Below are positions 55,207-63,602 of a DNA stretch of 64,000 nucleotides, in pieces. The DNA lies in contig NZ_OY776222.1 in assembly GCF_963675395.1 (NCBI RefSeq), positions 930,001 through 994,000 of the forward strand, written 5' to 3'. The notes beneath the pieces are model-generated. The model made no database searches and had not been told where the DNA came from. It saw nothing but the letters and a program-made list of their open reading frames with translations. Numbering within the stretch: the stretch's first letter is position 1; each line of letters opens with the position of its first letter. The DNA comes from an uncultured Vibrio sp. (GTDB lineage: Bacteria; Pseudomonadota; Gammaproteobacteria; Enterobacterales; Vibrionaceae). A program made the translations under genes and the position numbers.

Positions 55207-56559
55207 CTATCGAGCTAGTTCAATTTCGATAGCTTCTCGAACGTTACTAAGCGCAATACGTAGTTCATCTATAGAGACTGAACCAAGTGCTATTCTGATA
55301 GCTTGAGGGGCAGAATGAGATGCACTAAAAGGCTCTGCGGTAGAAACGGAGATGTTTATATCCATAAGTTCCTTTACTATCCGATCAGCTCTTGCTTCTT
55401 CGGGTAAAGGAATCCAGGAAAAATATGATGTGGGATGGCAAATACATGGAATGTCTCCTAGGCTCTCTCTGAATATGATTTGTCGTTTGCCTGCATCACG
55501 TCTCTTTAACTCTTCAAAACGAGCCACTGTTCCATCTTGTATCCAATTGCATACCAATTTTGTCATCACTGAAGGAGTGTTCCATGTTGTTGCCCTGACA
55601 GCTCTTTCAAGTGCTTCTCGATAAGAATCCGGACAGACAACAGCACCAACTCTAAGACCGGTTGCTACATTCTTTGAGTATCCAGTGACATAGACTGTAC
55701 GCTCAGGAGCATAAAAGGCAATTGGCCGTGGTGGCTTCACGGCTAGGTACGCATAGGGGGTATCTTCTATGATTAAGAGATCATGTTCCCGAGCAATCTG
55801 TGCTAGCTCTACTCTTTGATTTCTACTTAAGACCCAACCAAGTGGATTATGTAACGTCGGCATAGTGTATATGGCTCTAATATGCCTCCTTTTACACATT
55901 TGTTTCAAAGCCGCTAAATCTGGACCATCGGTAAGAATTGGGATTGCGATCAATTCGAGATGATACAGTTCTGCCAATGCTTTAAACCCAGGATAGGTTA
56001 GTGCGTCCACAGCCACTACATTTCCGGGCTTTAGCAGCCCCATTACAGAGATTGTCAACCCATGCTGTGCTCCGTTTACGATTATCACATTCTCAGCAGA
56101 TGGTTGTAGTCCTTGGCTCGACAAATGAGTAGCAATAATTTCACGTTCCGCTAGCCTGCCAGCATGAGGTTGGTACCGCAGAAGTGATTCAATATCACCA
56201 ACGGAAGATACTTCTCTAAGAGCATCACGTAGCAATTCACCCTGCTCAGGTAAAGACGGATAATTAAAATTTAGATCAAGGACATCTGTTGCTATTGATT
56301 GCTGATCAATACCATGTCCATAAGGCAGAGATATTTCTCTAACGAATGTTCCCCGTCCTGTTTCTCCACTAACCAAGCCCATTATTTCCAGTTCAGCATA
56401 CACCCTCGTTGCCGTGGCTAGTGATATATGTTCCTGAGCGGCAAGTTTCCTATGAGTGGGTAACTTGGTACCCGAGGGGATCTCTCCAGCACGAATAAGC
56501 TCTGCTAGTTTATCAACAATAGTTTTATACCTAGCTTTCATTAATTGTATCCATGACAA
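55207..56559 (-). CDS. MocR/PdxR-type regulator (GntR helix-turn-helix + aminotransferase-like)
   Basis: 450 residues: N-terminal GntR winged helix (KIVDKLAELIRAGEIPSGTK, then HKLAAQEHISLATATRVYAE) and an aminotransferase class I-like domain (about residues 95-450) with the PLP region: NGAQHGLTISVMGLL, VYVTGYSKNVATGLRVG where the Lys in SKN should form the Schiff base. MocR proteins use PLP to control PLP synthesis, GABA or transport genes. It is divergent from an EamA exporter, its likely target, and its end is 47 bp from attC3 in the direction normal for a cassette gene. Confidence 0.88.
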   Translation of the reverse strand: MSWIQLMKARYKTIVDKLAELIRAGEIPSGTKLPTHRKLAAQEHISLATATRVYAELEIMGLVSGETGRGTFVREISLPYGHGIDQQSIATDVLDLNFNYPSLPEQGELLRDALREVSSVGDIESLLRYQPHAGRLAEREIIATHLSSQGLQPSAENVIIVNGAQHGLTISVMGLLKPGNVVAVDALTYPGFKALAELYHLELIAIPILTDGPDLAALKQMCKRRHIRAIYTMPTLHNPLGWVLSRNQRVELAQIAREHDLLIIEDTPYAYLAVKPPRPIAFYAPERTVYVTGYSKNVATGLRVGAVVCPDSYREALERAVRATTWNTPSVMTKLVCNWIQDGTVARFEELKRRDAGKRQIIFRESLGDIPCICHPTSYFSWIPLPEEARADRIVKELMDINISVSTAEPFSASHSAPQAIRIALGSVSIDELRIALSNVREAIEIELAR

Positions 56560-56646
56560 TAATTTGATTGTAATGAATTACTGAGATTACCATCAGCCTA
56601 CTTAGTGCTCAAGTGTGTGAGCTATCTGTATAAAAAGTGAGGTCTC

Positions 56647-57534
56647 GTGGTGAATTTAACTACATATAAAACAAATTCTGGTTCGGTTTCAGGTTGGCTA
56701 AACGGATTATTGGGGGTGATCATTTTTAGTGGTTCGTTACCAGCAACAAAGCTCGCCATAATCGACATAAATCCATTTTTCTTGACCTTCTTGCGAGCAT
56801 CCATTGCAGGTATCCTTGCGGCTATTCTTATCTTCGGTTTTCGACAGCAGCGCCCTCATAAGTCACAAATGTTGTCTCTAATCGTCGTATCACTAGGCGT
56901 AGTCGTTGGGTTTCCTTTACTCACGGCAATGGCGTTACAGCATGTCACATCCGCACATTCAATTGTATTCTTGGGTCTTCTTCCACTTACAACCGCCATA
57001 TTTGGTGTTTTACGTGGTGGTGAGCAACCCCAAAGTGCATTCTGGATATTCTCTGTAATAGGCAGTGCGTTGGTTATAGGATTCGCTCTATCACAGGGAA
57101 CGTCGATTTCAACAGTTGGTGATTTGTTAATGCTTTCGGCCATCATTGCCTGCGGATTGGGATATGCAGAGGGCGCTAGACTGACACGTGTTCTGGGGGG
57201 ATGGCAGGTAATCAGTTGGGCACTGATTATATCTTTACCTTTTATGTTGATAGCCTCTTTACTAACGATGCCAGAATCGTTCAAAAGTATTGGTAATACA
57301 GCCTGGTTTTCCCTGTGTTATGTTTCGCTATTCAGTATGTTGATCGGTTTTATCTTCTGGTACAAGGGATTAGCCATTGGAGGTATTGCTTCTGTCGGTC
57401 AATTACAACTTTTGCAACCATTCTTTGGATTGGGGTTGTCAGCAATGATACTGCATGAAACTGTTAGTCCTGAAATGGTACTTATCACCCTCGGGGTAAT
57501 TCTGTGTGTAATTGGGTCTCGCAAATTCGCCTGA
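56647..57534 (+). CDS. EamA/DMT-family exporter
   Basis: 295 residues, about ten membrane helices in two EamA repeats (LNGLLGVIIFSGSLPATKLA; GGIASVGQLQLLQPFFGLGL, then HETVSPEMVLI). The start is one of two adjacent GTG codons (56647 or 56650) behind GAGG. It is divergent from the MocR regulator with an 87-bp gap, a pairing seen often for amino-acid or drug efflux. Substrate unknown. A hairpin at 57563 follows. Confidence 0.87.
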   Translation: MVNLTTYKTNSGSVSGWLNGLLGVIIFSGSLPATKLAIIDINPFFLTFLRASIAGILAAILIFGFRQQRPHKSQMLSLIVVSLGVVVGFPLLTAMALQHVTSAHSIVFLGLLPLTTAIFGVLRGGEQPQSAFWIFSVIGSALVIGFALSQGTSISTVGDLLMLSAIIACGLGYAEGARLTRVLGGWQVISWALIISLPFMLIASLLTMPESFKSIGNTAWFSLCYVSLFSMLIGFIFWYKGLAIGGIASVGQLQLLQPFFGLGLSAMILHETVSPEMVLITLGVILCVIGSRKFA

Positions 57535-57562
57535 TAGTGGTATTTCCCTATAACAAATTTAA

Positions 57563-57587
57563 TATTTAGCCCACTTCGGGCTAAATA
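57563..57587 (+). terminator. Hairpin after the EamA gene
   Basis: 10-bp perfect stem TATTTAGCCC / GGGCTAAATA with an ACTTC loop, 29 bp past the stop. There is no U-run, so termination is probable but not strong. Confidence 0.6.
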
Positions 57588-57856
57588 CTGTCAGCAAATC
57601 CTGTTTTGAACATTAGATAAATTTGGTCAGATGTTGGTTCAGTAAGCGCCTGCATAAATTGCTTTAAACAAAGAATGGCACAAAACCGATTTAGGGCAAC
57701 CTGTCAGATCTAGTCACATCGGGGAAACGAAGCTGACGATTGCATTCAGACTCGTTTACCTAAACACTACTTTTTAAGTGTCCGATAAAACGTACTCCTG
57801 ATTAATAGTTAAACAAATGCACGGTGATCACAAACAAAGTGCTTTGATTTATATCA
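57588..57856. other. Gene-free region before the Zur-box operon
   Basis: About 270 bp with no ORF that I can support. TTGATT at 57844-57849 may be the -35 of the following operon, with TATAAC (57868-57873) as -10 inside the Zur box. Confidence 0.5.
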
Positions 57857-57879
57857 AAATGTAATAATATAACGTCACG
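57857..57879 (+). promoter_or_regulatory. Zur operator
   Basis: A 23-bp site matches 18 positions of the gammaproteobacterial Zur consensus as I recall it (GAAATGTTATA and its mirror). The core GTAATAATATAAC differs by one base from GTTATAATATAAC. It overlaps the probable -10 and lies 21-43 bp upstream of the GTG at 57900, the usual place for zinc-dependent repression. Confidence 0.7.
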
Positions 57880-57899
57880 TTCACTTCATTGCTCTAGTC

Positions 57900-58190
57900 G
57901 TGTATTACCTCCATCAACTTAAGCTAAAGAAATTGCTACTCATCGCGATGCTCTTAATCCCTCTGGGGTTGAGTGCGATTTCGCTTGCGCATTCGATGGA
58001 GATGGATCAAAACGTTCACGAGCATCATACCTGTGAAGTTTATGAAGCAATTTGTCACGCTTTAAGTTCGCAGTCTACGATGGCAGTACCGTCTGATAAG
58101 GCGCGATGCTATCAGAGTTTCGATATCCAGCTCACGATTCATGCTTCCTCAGAGCTTCCGCGAACACGCTCACCACCTCATTTCGTCTAA
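57900..58190 (+). CDS. Small exported His-rich protein at the head of the zinc-type operon
   Basis: 96 residues from a GTG, the only usable start after an in-frame TAA at 57870. A signal-peptide-like stretch (KKLLLIAMLLIPLGLSAISLA) ends near residue 31 and is followed by HSMEMDQNVHEHHTCEVYEA and ICHAL, with five His and two Cys in about 25 residues, a probable metal-binding patch. No ribosome site is evident. Immediately behind a Zur box and upstream of an ABC importer, it may be a periplasmic metal shuttle or sensor. I do not recognise the family with confidence. Confidence 0.6.
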   Translation: MYYLHQLKLKKLLLIAMLLIPLGLSAISLAHSMEMDQNVHEHHTCEVYEAICHALSSQSTMAVPSDKARCYQSFDIQLTIHASSELPRTRSPPHFV

Positions 58191-58368
58191 CACTTTCTCC
58201 GTTTAGGAGAACCAAACACTTTTCATTTTTATACCCCACAACCTCGTCATGGCTTGGCACTTTGACGTTGGTGAGGCTTGTGCTCGTAAAATATTTACAA
58301 CCACACAACGGCTACGTGCACTCTGCATCTGGGGAAATAGCGTTCAAAAAGATACGTTAGGAATTGTT

Positions 58369-59964
58369 ATGACCGAAATTAATTATGCTTCTATCGCGAA
58401 AAAGAAGAAGTTTATTCGTGGCCTAGGCTTGGCTACCTTAGTTGCAGCGGGCGCTGCTATCGCATTAATCAGTAACCATGAGACTGCACCTGAGCAGGTT
58501 ACGCCAAACAAGAGCAATACGTTATCGATTAGTGGCCCTTGGGAGGTGTCCAGCTTAGACCCTTCAAAGCAGGGCTATATGTTAATTCGCATGCAGGTAA
58601 TAGAAACGCTGCTCAATGTTGATGGCAAAGGGATTATTACGTCTGGATTGGCGAGTAAATGGCATAGCAGTGAAGATGGATTATCGTGGTATTTTACTCT
58701 ACGAGACAACGTAACGTTTCACGATGGTTCCAAATTGGATGCTGCAGCGGTCGTTCGTAGTCTTGCTTTTGCACAGCGCAAACATGGCACACTCAACAAA
58801 GCAGAGGTGCGCAGTATTTCAGCGTTAAGTGACAATGAGATAAAAATCGAATTGAGTAAACCTTACGCCGCATTTGCTTCTCTATTGACCAACTACGCGA
58901 ATGCTATTTTATCGCCAGCATCTTATGAATCTAACGGTGCAGTAAAAACACTTTACGGCACTGGGCCATACCAAATGGAGAGCTTTGCACCTCCTCATAA
59001 ATTTACGGTTAAAAAGTTTGACGCTTACTGGGGCGAAGAAGCAAAAATCGACTTCGCCACTTATTTAACGGGACATCGTGCAGAAAGCAGGTTACTGCAG
59101 GCGAAATCTGGTGAAGCCGATATTGTCTTCAACCTAGAACCAGCGATGTTAGGGCAACTAAAAACTGGGAACGAGGTTAACGTTCACAGCGACCTAATCC
59201 CACGAACCATGTTTGTAAAAGTGAATGCCGGTCATCCTTTCCTTAATGAAGCAAGAACCAGAAAGGCATTGAGTATGGCTATTGATCGAGCGTCGATTGC
59301 AAAAAATGTACTTGGTGTGCCGGGTTCAGAGACCACGCAGCTCATGCCAAGCTCAATGTCTCAATGGTTTATTGAAGACGTTAAAAATGATGATTTCAAT
59401 TTAGAACGGGCGCGTTCAACCTTGGCTGAACTAGGTTGGGAACATGGAGAAAGCGGCATCCTTGAACGTGATGGTGTGCCGTTTAAACTTACCATGATCA
59501 CCTATGCAGACCGCCCTGAATTAACAACAGTCGCAACCGCGATTCAAGCGCAATGGGCAAAGCTAGGCGTTGAGCTAAAAGTGGATGTCACAAACTCAAG
59601 TATGATCCCTGCTGGTCACCAAGACGGCTCACTAGAAATGGCATTGATCGCACGTAACTTTGGTTTTAGCGCGGATCCGCTGCCGATCATCAGCTCTGAT
59701 TTCGCAAACGGAGGCGGTGATTGGGGAACGATGAACTGGGAAAACGCAGAAGTGGACAGTGCGATTGAGCGTTTACTTGATAATCGCGATGCGACACGCG
59801 CATTTGAACTTAGCCAAAAAGTTGCTAAAGAGATCTATCAAGATTCTCCGGTCATCGCGGTCTCAAGTTATAGCCAGCATACCTCAGTTAACAAACGCGT
59901 TAAAAACTTTAAGTTTGACCCGTTTGAGCGTAATTATTTCATCAACCAGATGGAAATTAACTGA
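58369..59964 (+). CDS. ABC transporter solute-binding protein (SBP_bac_5, NikA/Opp type)
   Basis: 531 residues from the ATG at 58369 (TTAGGAATTG ribosome site); the longer frame from 58249 has none. N-terminal hydrophobic segment GLGLATLVAAGAAIALIS without a lipobox Cys, so cleaved or anchored. The body has the SBP_bac_5 fold: ASKWHSSEDGLSWYFTLRDN, VTFHDGSKLDAAAV, GTGPYQMESF, and ARTRKALSMAIDR. This family binds peptides, nickel, haem or metallophore complexes. Operon with two permeases and a fused ATPase; Zur control makes a zinc or zinc-chelate ligand likely. Confidence 0.85.
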   Translation: MTEINYASIAKKKKFIRGLGLATLVAAGAAIALISNHETAPEQVTPNKSNTLSISGPWEVSSLDPSKQGYMLIRMQVIETLLNVDGKGIITSGLASKWHSSEDGLSWYFTLRDNVTFHDGSKLDAAAVVRSLAFAQRKHGTLNKAEVRSISALSDNEIKIELSKPYAAFASLLTNYANAILSPASYESNGAVKTLYGTGPYQMESFAPPHKFTVKKFDAYWGEEAKIDFATYLTGHRAESRLLQAKSGEADIVFNLEPAMLGQLKTGNEVNVHSDLIPRTMFVKVNAGHPFLNEARTRKALSMAIDRASIAKNVLGVPGSETTQLMPSSMSQWFIEDVKNDDFNLERARSTLAELGWEHGESGILERDGVPFKLTMITYADRPELTTVATAIQAQWAKLGVELKVDVTNSSMIPAGHQDGSLEMALIARNFGFSADPLPIISSDFANGGGDWGTMNWENAEVDSAIERLLDNRDATRAFELSQKVAKEIYQDSPVIAVSSYSQHTSVNKRVKNFKFDPFERNYFINQMEIN

Positions 59965-60902
59965 TGTTTTTGGGGATTCTAAAAAAGCGTCTTTATCAGC
60001 TGATTTTGGTGGCATGGGGCGTAGGTACACTTACGTTTGTGCTTATGCGCAGCCTTCCCGGAGATATGGCGTATCGAATTGCTGCGAGTCGTTATGGTCA
60101 GGATAACGTGGATTCTGCTGCTGCTGACCTTGTGCGCCAAGAGCTCAATTTGGACCAAGGGTGGTTCAGTAGCTACGTAAGCTGGCTGGGTGATCTGTTA
60201 CAACTCAACTTAGGTAATTCACTCGTCAGTGGTTTACCTGTGAGTGAAACCGTTCAGCATCAGCTTGGCCACTCTTTACTTCTGGCTGGGTTTGGTATCG
60301 CACTATCGGTTTTGATTGCGCTGCCCCTTGGAACTTGGTCAGCAAATAAGGGTGGGGTGGTCAATTCTCTTGTGGTGTGGTTTTCAACCTTTACCCGAGC
60401 GATGCCTGTGTTTGTACTTGGATTAGTGATGATCCTGATATTCGCAATCAACTGGAACTGGTTCCCTGTCGCAGGTTTTGGCACGTGGCAGCACTTGGTT
60501 TTGCCAAGTCTTACTTTAGCTGTCAGCTTGGCCGCAGTTTCTAACCGAGTTGTGCATAGCAGCGTTAGAAACGTTTTGCGCTCGCCGTTTTACACATTTT
60601 CGCGCGTTAAGGGTTTAAGCGAAAGACAAACTTTCTTCCGTCATGGTTTACGGAATATGGCCGTACCGGTAGTCGCGTTTGTCGGAATTCAGCTAGTCAG
60701 TGTTATCGAAGGCATCGTGATGATTGAGTCTTTATTCTCTTGGCCAGGCGTTGGTCATGGCCTCGCACACGCGATTTTTGCGCGTGACATTCCCGTTATC
60801 CAAGGTTGTGCGCTGACAATGGGCATCCTATTTGTGCTCCTCAATAGTATTATTGATGTGCTGTGCTACTGGATTGATCCAAGAGGTCAGCAAGAAAAAT
60901 GA
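59964..60902 (+). CDS. ABC importer permease, NikB/DppB type
   Basis: 312 residues, about six membrane helices. N-terminal LKKRLYQLILVAWGVGTLTFVLMRSLPGD is the standard DppB/NikB start, and the cytoplasmic EAA-type loop is GLSERQTFFRHGLRNMAVPVV. LNLGNSLVSGLPVSETVQHQL is also conserved. Its ATG overlaps the stop of the binding protein gene (TGATG). It pairs with the next permease to form the channel. Confidence 0.9.
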   Translation: MFLGILKKRLYQLILVAWGVGTLTFVLMRSLPGDMAYRIAASRYGQDNVDSAAADLVRQELNLDQGWFSSYVSWLGDLLQLNLGNSLVSGLPVSETVQHQLGHSLLLAGFGIALSVLIALPLGTWSANKGGVVNSLVVWFSTFTRAMPVFVLGLVMILIFAINWNWFPVAGFGTWQHLVLPSLTLAVSLAAVSNRVVHSSVRNVLRSPFYTFSRVKGLSERQTFFRHGLRNMAVPVVAFVGIQLVSVIEGIVMIESLFSWPGVGHGLAHAIFARDIPVIQGCALTMGILFVLLNSIIDVLCYWIDPRGQQEK

Positions 60903-61708
60903 TGAAACAATTTACATTAAATCAAAAGCTCGGATTACTACTCTTACTGGGCTTGTTTGGCTTTTCTTTGTTTGTCGGATGGCTGTCACCGTACTCTATT
61001 GACGAGCAAAATCTCGCGCTTCGATTATTGCCACCAAGCGGTGAACACTGGTTTGGTACCGATCATTTTGGCCGAGATATGATGACTCGTCTTGCAAGCG
61101 CTATTGGCTTATCTTTTACCCTGAGTGTGTTGTGTGTCATCAGCTCTTCGACGTTGGGTGTTGCCTTTGGCGTTTGTTCTGCATGGGCAGGGGGGCGCGT
61201 TGAGCAGGGGCTAGATATTGTCGTCAATATTTTGTTAGCGCTGCCAGGGTTAGTCTTAGTTCTTCTGTTGTCAGCCATTGCTCCGGGTTCGTTCTTGGTG
61301 ATGTATCTGGCGATTTCATTGGTTCAGTGGGTTGAATACTACCGAGTGACACGTGCTATCACACGCACTGTCATCAACAGTCCAGAGCGACAAGTCTCCG
61401 TGATGATGGGGTTCGGTAAATGGTATCAGTTCAAACGGCATATCTGGCCTGCGATCTCTTCTTCGATCTTTACAATGGCGGCTTTTGGCGGCGCAAATGC
61501 CATTTTGATGATGGCTTCTTTGGGCTTTGTCGCCGTGGGTATTCAGCCGCCTCTTGCCGAGCTGGGATTGATGAGTGTCGAACTCTTCCAGTTCTACGTT
61601 GATGCGCCTTGGGTATTAGCTCAGCCATTACTGGTTGTCGCGTTGTTGGTATTGGGCTTTCATTTATTAGCAGGAGCAAGCCGTGAATCTCTTAATTCAA
61701 CTGACTGA
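60899..61708 (+). CDS. ABC importer permease, NikC/DppC type
   Basis: 269 residues, about six helices. The HWFGTDHFGRDMMTRLASAI motif is diagnostic of the DppC/NikC family, and INSPERQVSVMMGFGKWYQFKR is the EAA loop region. ATG overlaps the NikB-like stop (ATGA), and its own end overlaps the ATPase gene by 26 bp, so all four transport genes are translationally coupled. Confidence 0.9.
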   Translation: MMKQFTLNQKLGLLLLLGLFGFSLFVGWLSPYSIDEQNLALRLLPPSGEHWFGTDHFGRDMMTRLASAIGLSFTLSVLCVISSSTLGVAFGVCSAWAGGRVEQGLDIVVNILLALPGLVLVLLLSAIAPGSFLVMYLAISLVQWVEYYRVTRAITRTVINSPERQVSVMMGFGKWYQFKRHIWPAISSSIFTMAAFGGANAILMMASLGFVAVGIQPPLAELGLMSVELFQFYVDAPWVLAQPLLVVALLVLGFHLLAGASRESLNSTD

Positions 61709-63068
61709 TTTAGCGATCAAAGCAAACGAAGTCGAGCTTCTCCAGCCACTGTCGTTGAAGCTTTACCAGGACAAGCCCGTCACCATTCTCGGTCAGACGG
61801 GATCAGGAAAAAGTTTGTTAGCGCAGGCAGTGATCGGCCTATTGCCAAACTCACTCTCTCAATATGGAACCGTTGAAGTATTTGGTAAAAAACATGATCG
61901 ACGCTCTCTGGTAAAGCTTTGGGGACGTGAAGTCACTATGCTCCCTCAAGAACCTTGGCGCGCGCTTGATCCTCTCATGCCTGCATACAGACAAGTGGCA
62001 GAGGTTTATGAATGCGTTCAGGGCTTGGATGAAGAGCAATCTTTTCATCGAGCCATTGATGATTTGGATAACATAGGGCTTAAAAGTAGTGCGCATAAGC
62101 GACCGGGTCAGCTGTCGGGCGGTATGGCTCAGCGGTTAGCGGTCACTGCCGCCACGTCGGGAGGAGCTAAGCTGATATTGGCTGACGAACCGACAAAAGG
62201 ACTGGATGTGAGCCGTCGAGATGACATCGTTCGTCTGTTGCTTCAAAGCGCTCAGGGTGGCGGTTTACTGACAATCACTCACGACATTGATGTTGCACGC
62301 CAAATCGGCGGTGACATCATTGTGATGAAAGAAGGCGTGGTTGTTGAGCAAGGAACCGCAGAGCAAGTGTTGAATCACCCTCAGCACGAGTACACACAAG
62401 CGTTAATTGGTGCGGATCCAAAGCATTGGAATGAGCGAAAGAAAAACTTATTCTCCAATACGCCAGTGCTAAAGGTAGACAATCTTTCGGTTGGTCGCGG
62501 TGATACTGTACTTTCTCAAGGAATCAACTTTACGATTCATGAAGGGGAAGTGATTGGTGTTGTCGGTGATAGTGGTTGCGGAAAAAGTACACTAGGGGAT
62601 ACCTTGCTCGGTTTATTACCCGCATTGGCCGGCACCGTAACAAAGATGTCTCCTAACACTATGCCTTATCAATGGCTTAAGTTGTTTCAGGATCCACCTG
62701 CAGCATTTACGTCTAGTGTGACGTTGGGTGTGCTATTGGATGATTTGGTTAAGCTGCACAAGATAGACCGAAAACGAATTCCACCATTGATGGATAAGCT
62801 GAAGCTCGCGCCTGAACTACTAGAGAGAAGCAGTACCGGAGTGTCTGGCGGTGAATTACAGAGGTTTGCCATCCTTAGGGCTTTATTACTAGACCCGGTA
62901 TTTTTGTTCGCAGATGAGCCAACCTCAAGACTCGATCCCATCATTGCTCAAGAGGTAACCGACTTGTTGGTCGATTTAGCGAAAGAGCAGGGGTGTGCAT
63001 TGTTGCTCGTCAGTCATGACCAGAACCTGATTGAAAAGTGTTGCGATACCGTGATTAGCTTGAATTAA
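61683..63068 (+). CDS. Fused double ABC ATPase (NikD-NikE type)
   Basis: 461 residues with two complete nucleotide-binding domains. Domain 1: Walker A GQTGSGKSLLAQ, signature LSGGMAQRLAV, Walker B LILADEPTKGLD. Domain 2: Walker A GDSGCGKSTLGD, signature VSGGELQRFAI, Walker B FLFADEPTSRLD. NikD and NikE or DppD and DppF are normally two proteins; here they are one chain with both domains shorter than usual. GTG start at 61683 with a CAGGAGC ribosome site. It powers the importer. Confidence 0.9.
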   Translation: MNLLIQLTDLAIKANEVELLQPLSLKLYQDKPVTILGQTGSGKSLLAQAVIGLLPNSLSQYGTVEVFGKKHDRRSLVKLWGREVTMLPQEPWRALDPLMPAYRQVAEVYECVQGLDEEQSFHRAIDDLDNIGLKSSAHKRPGQLSGGMAQRLAVTAATSGGAKLILADEPTKGLDVSRRDDIVRLLLQSAQGGGLLTITHDIDVARQIGGDIIVMKEGVVVEQGTAEQVLNHPQHEYTQALIGADPKHWNERKKNLFSNTPVLKVDNLSVGRGDTVLSQGINFTIHEGEVIGVVGDSGCGKSTLGDTLLGLLPALAGTVTKMSPNTMPYQWLKLFQDPPAAFTSSVTLGVLLDDLVKLHKIDRKRIPPLMDKLKLAPELLERSSTGVSGGELQRFAILRALLLDPVFLFADEPTSRLDPIIAQEVTDLLVDLAKEQGCALLLVSHDQNLIEKCCDTVISLN

Positions 63069-63086
63069 ACATCGGCTTACAGAAGC

Positions 63087-63126
63087 AAAAACGCCTTTGA
63101 CTGATAGAGTCAAAGGCGTTTTTTAT
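63087..63126 (+). terminator. Terminator of the Zur-box operon
   Basis: 13-bp stem AACGCCTTTGACT (63090-63102) / AGTCAAAGGCGTT (63108-63120) followed by TTTT, 20 bp past the ATPase stop. Confidence 0.92.
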
Positions 63127-63602
63127 CAATGACGTTTCGATCACGGCTAGTTATCGGACATCATTTCATACGACGTGTTATCCGTTTATTTAGATCGTAA
63201 TAGCAGAAAAAATTGTCGACCTTAATATGTTTGTATTGCCTTTCATCGTAGATATCCACACCTAACAATGACTTTTGAATTTGACTGACAATCGGAGATG
63301 GCATTGAAAGGTGATGCTATTGAAACCACAATCATCATTCTTTTTCAGCGACATCCATTGTTAACAATCTGGATTACTACCGTTCTTATTGACAACTTCC
63401 TCTCAGTAGATGGGTTGAGTTATCGTGAAGACACCCCCTTTGGTATTGATAACCGATATGTCAGATCTATAGCGACGAGCGTATCGTTACGTTACCGTCA
63501 ACATTTGGTGAAATCCTATTACTTGAACTGGTTTAGACTATTTCTATCTGAGTCATGGGTATAGAATTTAATGGTTTATAGTCAATAAATAAGAGCCAAC
63601 AA
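63127..63602. other. Region with no convincing gene
   Basis: About 475 bp. A plus-strand frame of 88 codons at 63298-63564 has GGAG directly against its ATG (spacing too short) and no family likeness; it is not accepted as a gene. No hairpin or operator was identified. Confidence 0.5.

Noticed and set aside
63298..63564. 88-codon plus-strand ORF before the DUF1439 lipoprotein
   Set aside because: The GGAG is directly adjacent to the ATG, composition is unlike neighbouring genes, and no family likeness or conserved motif is visible.
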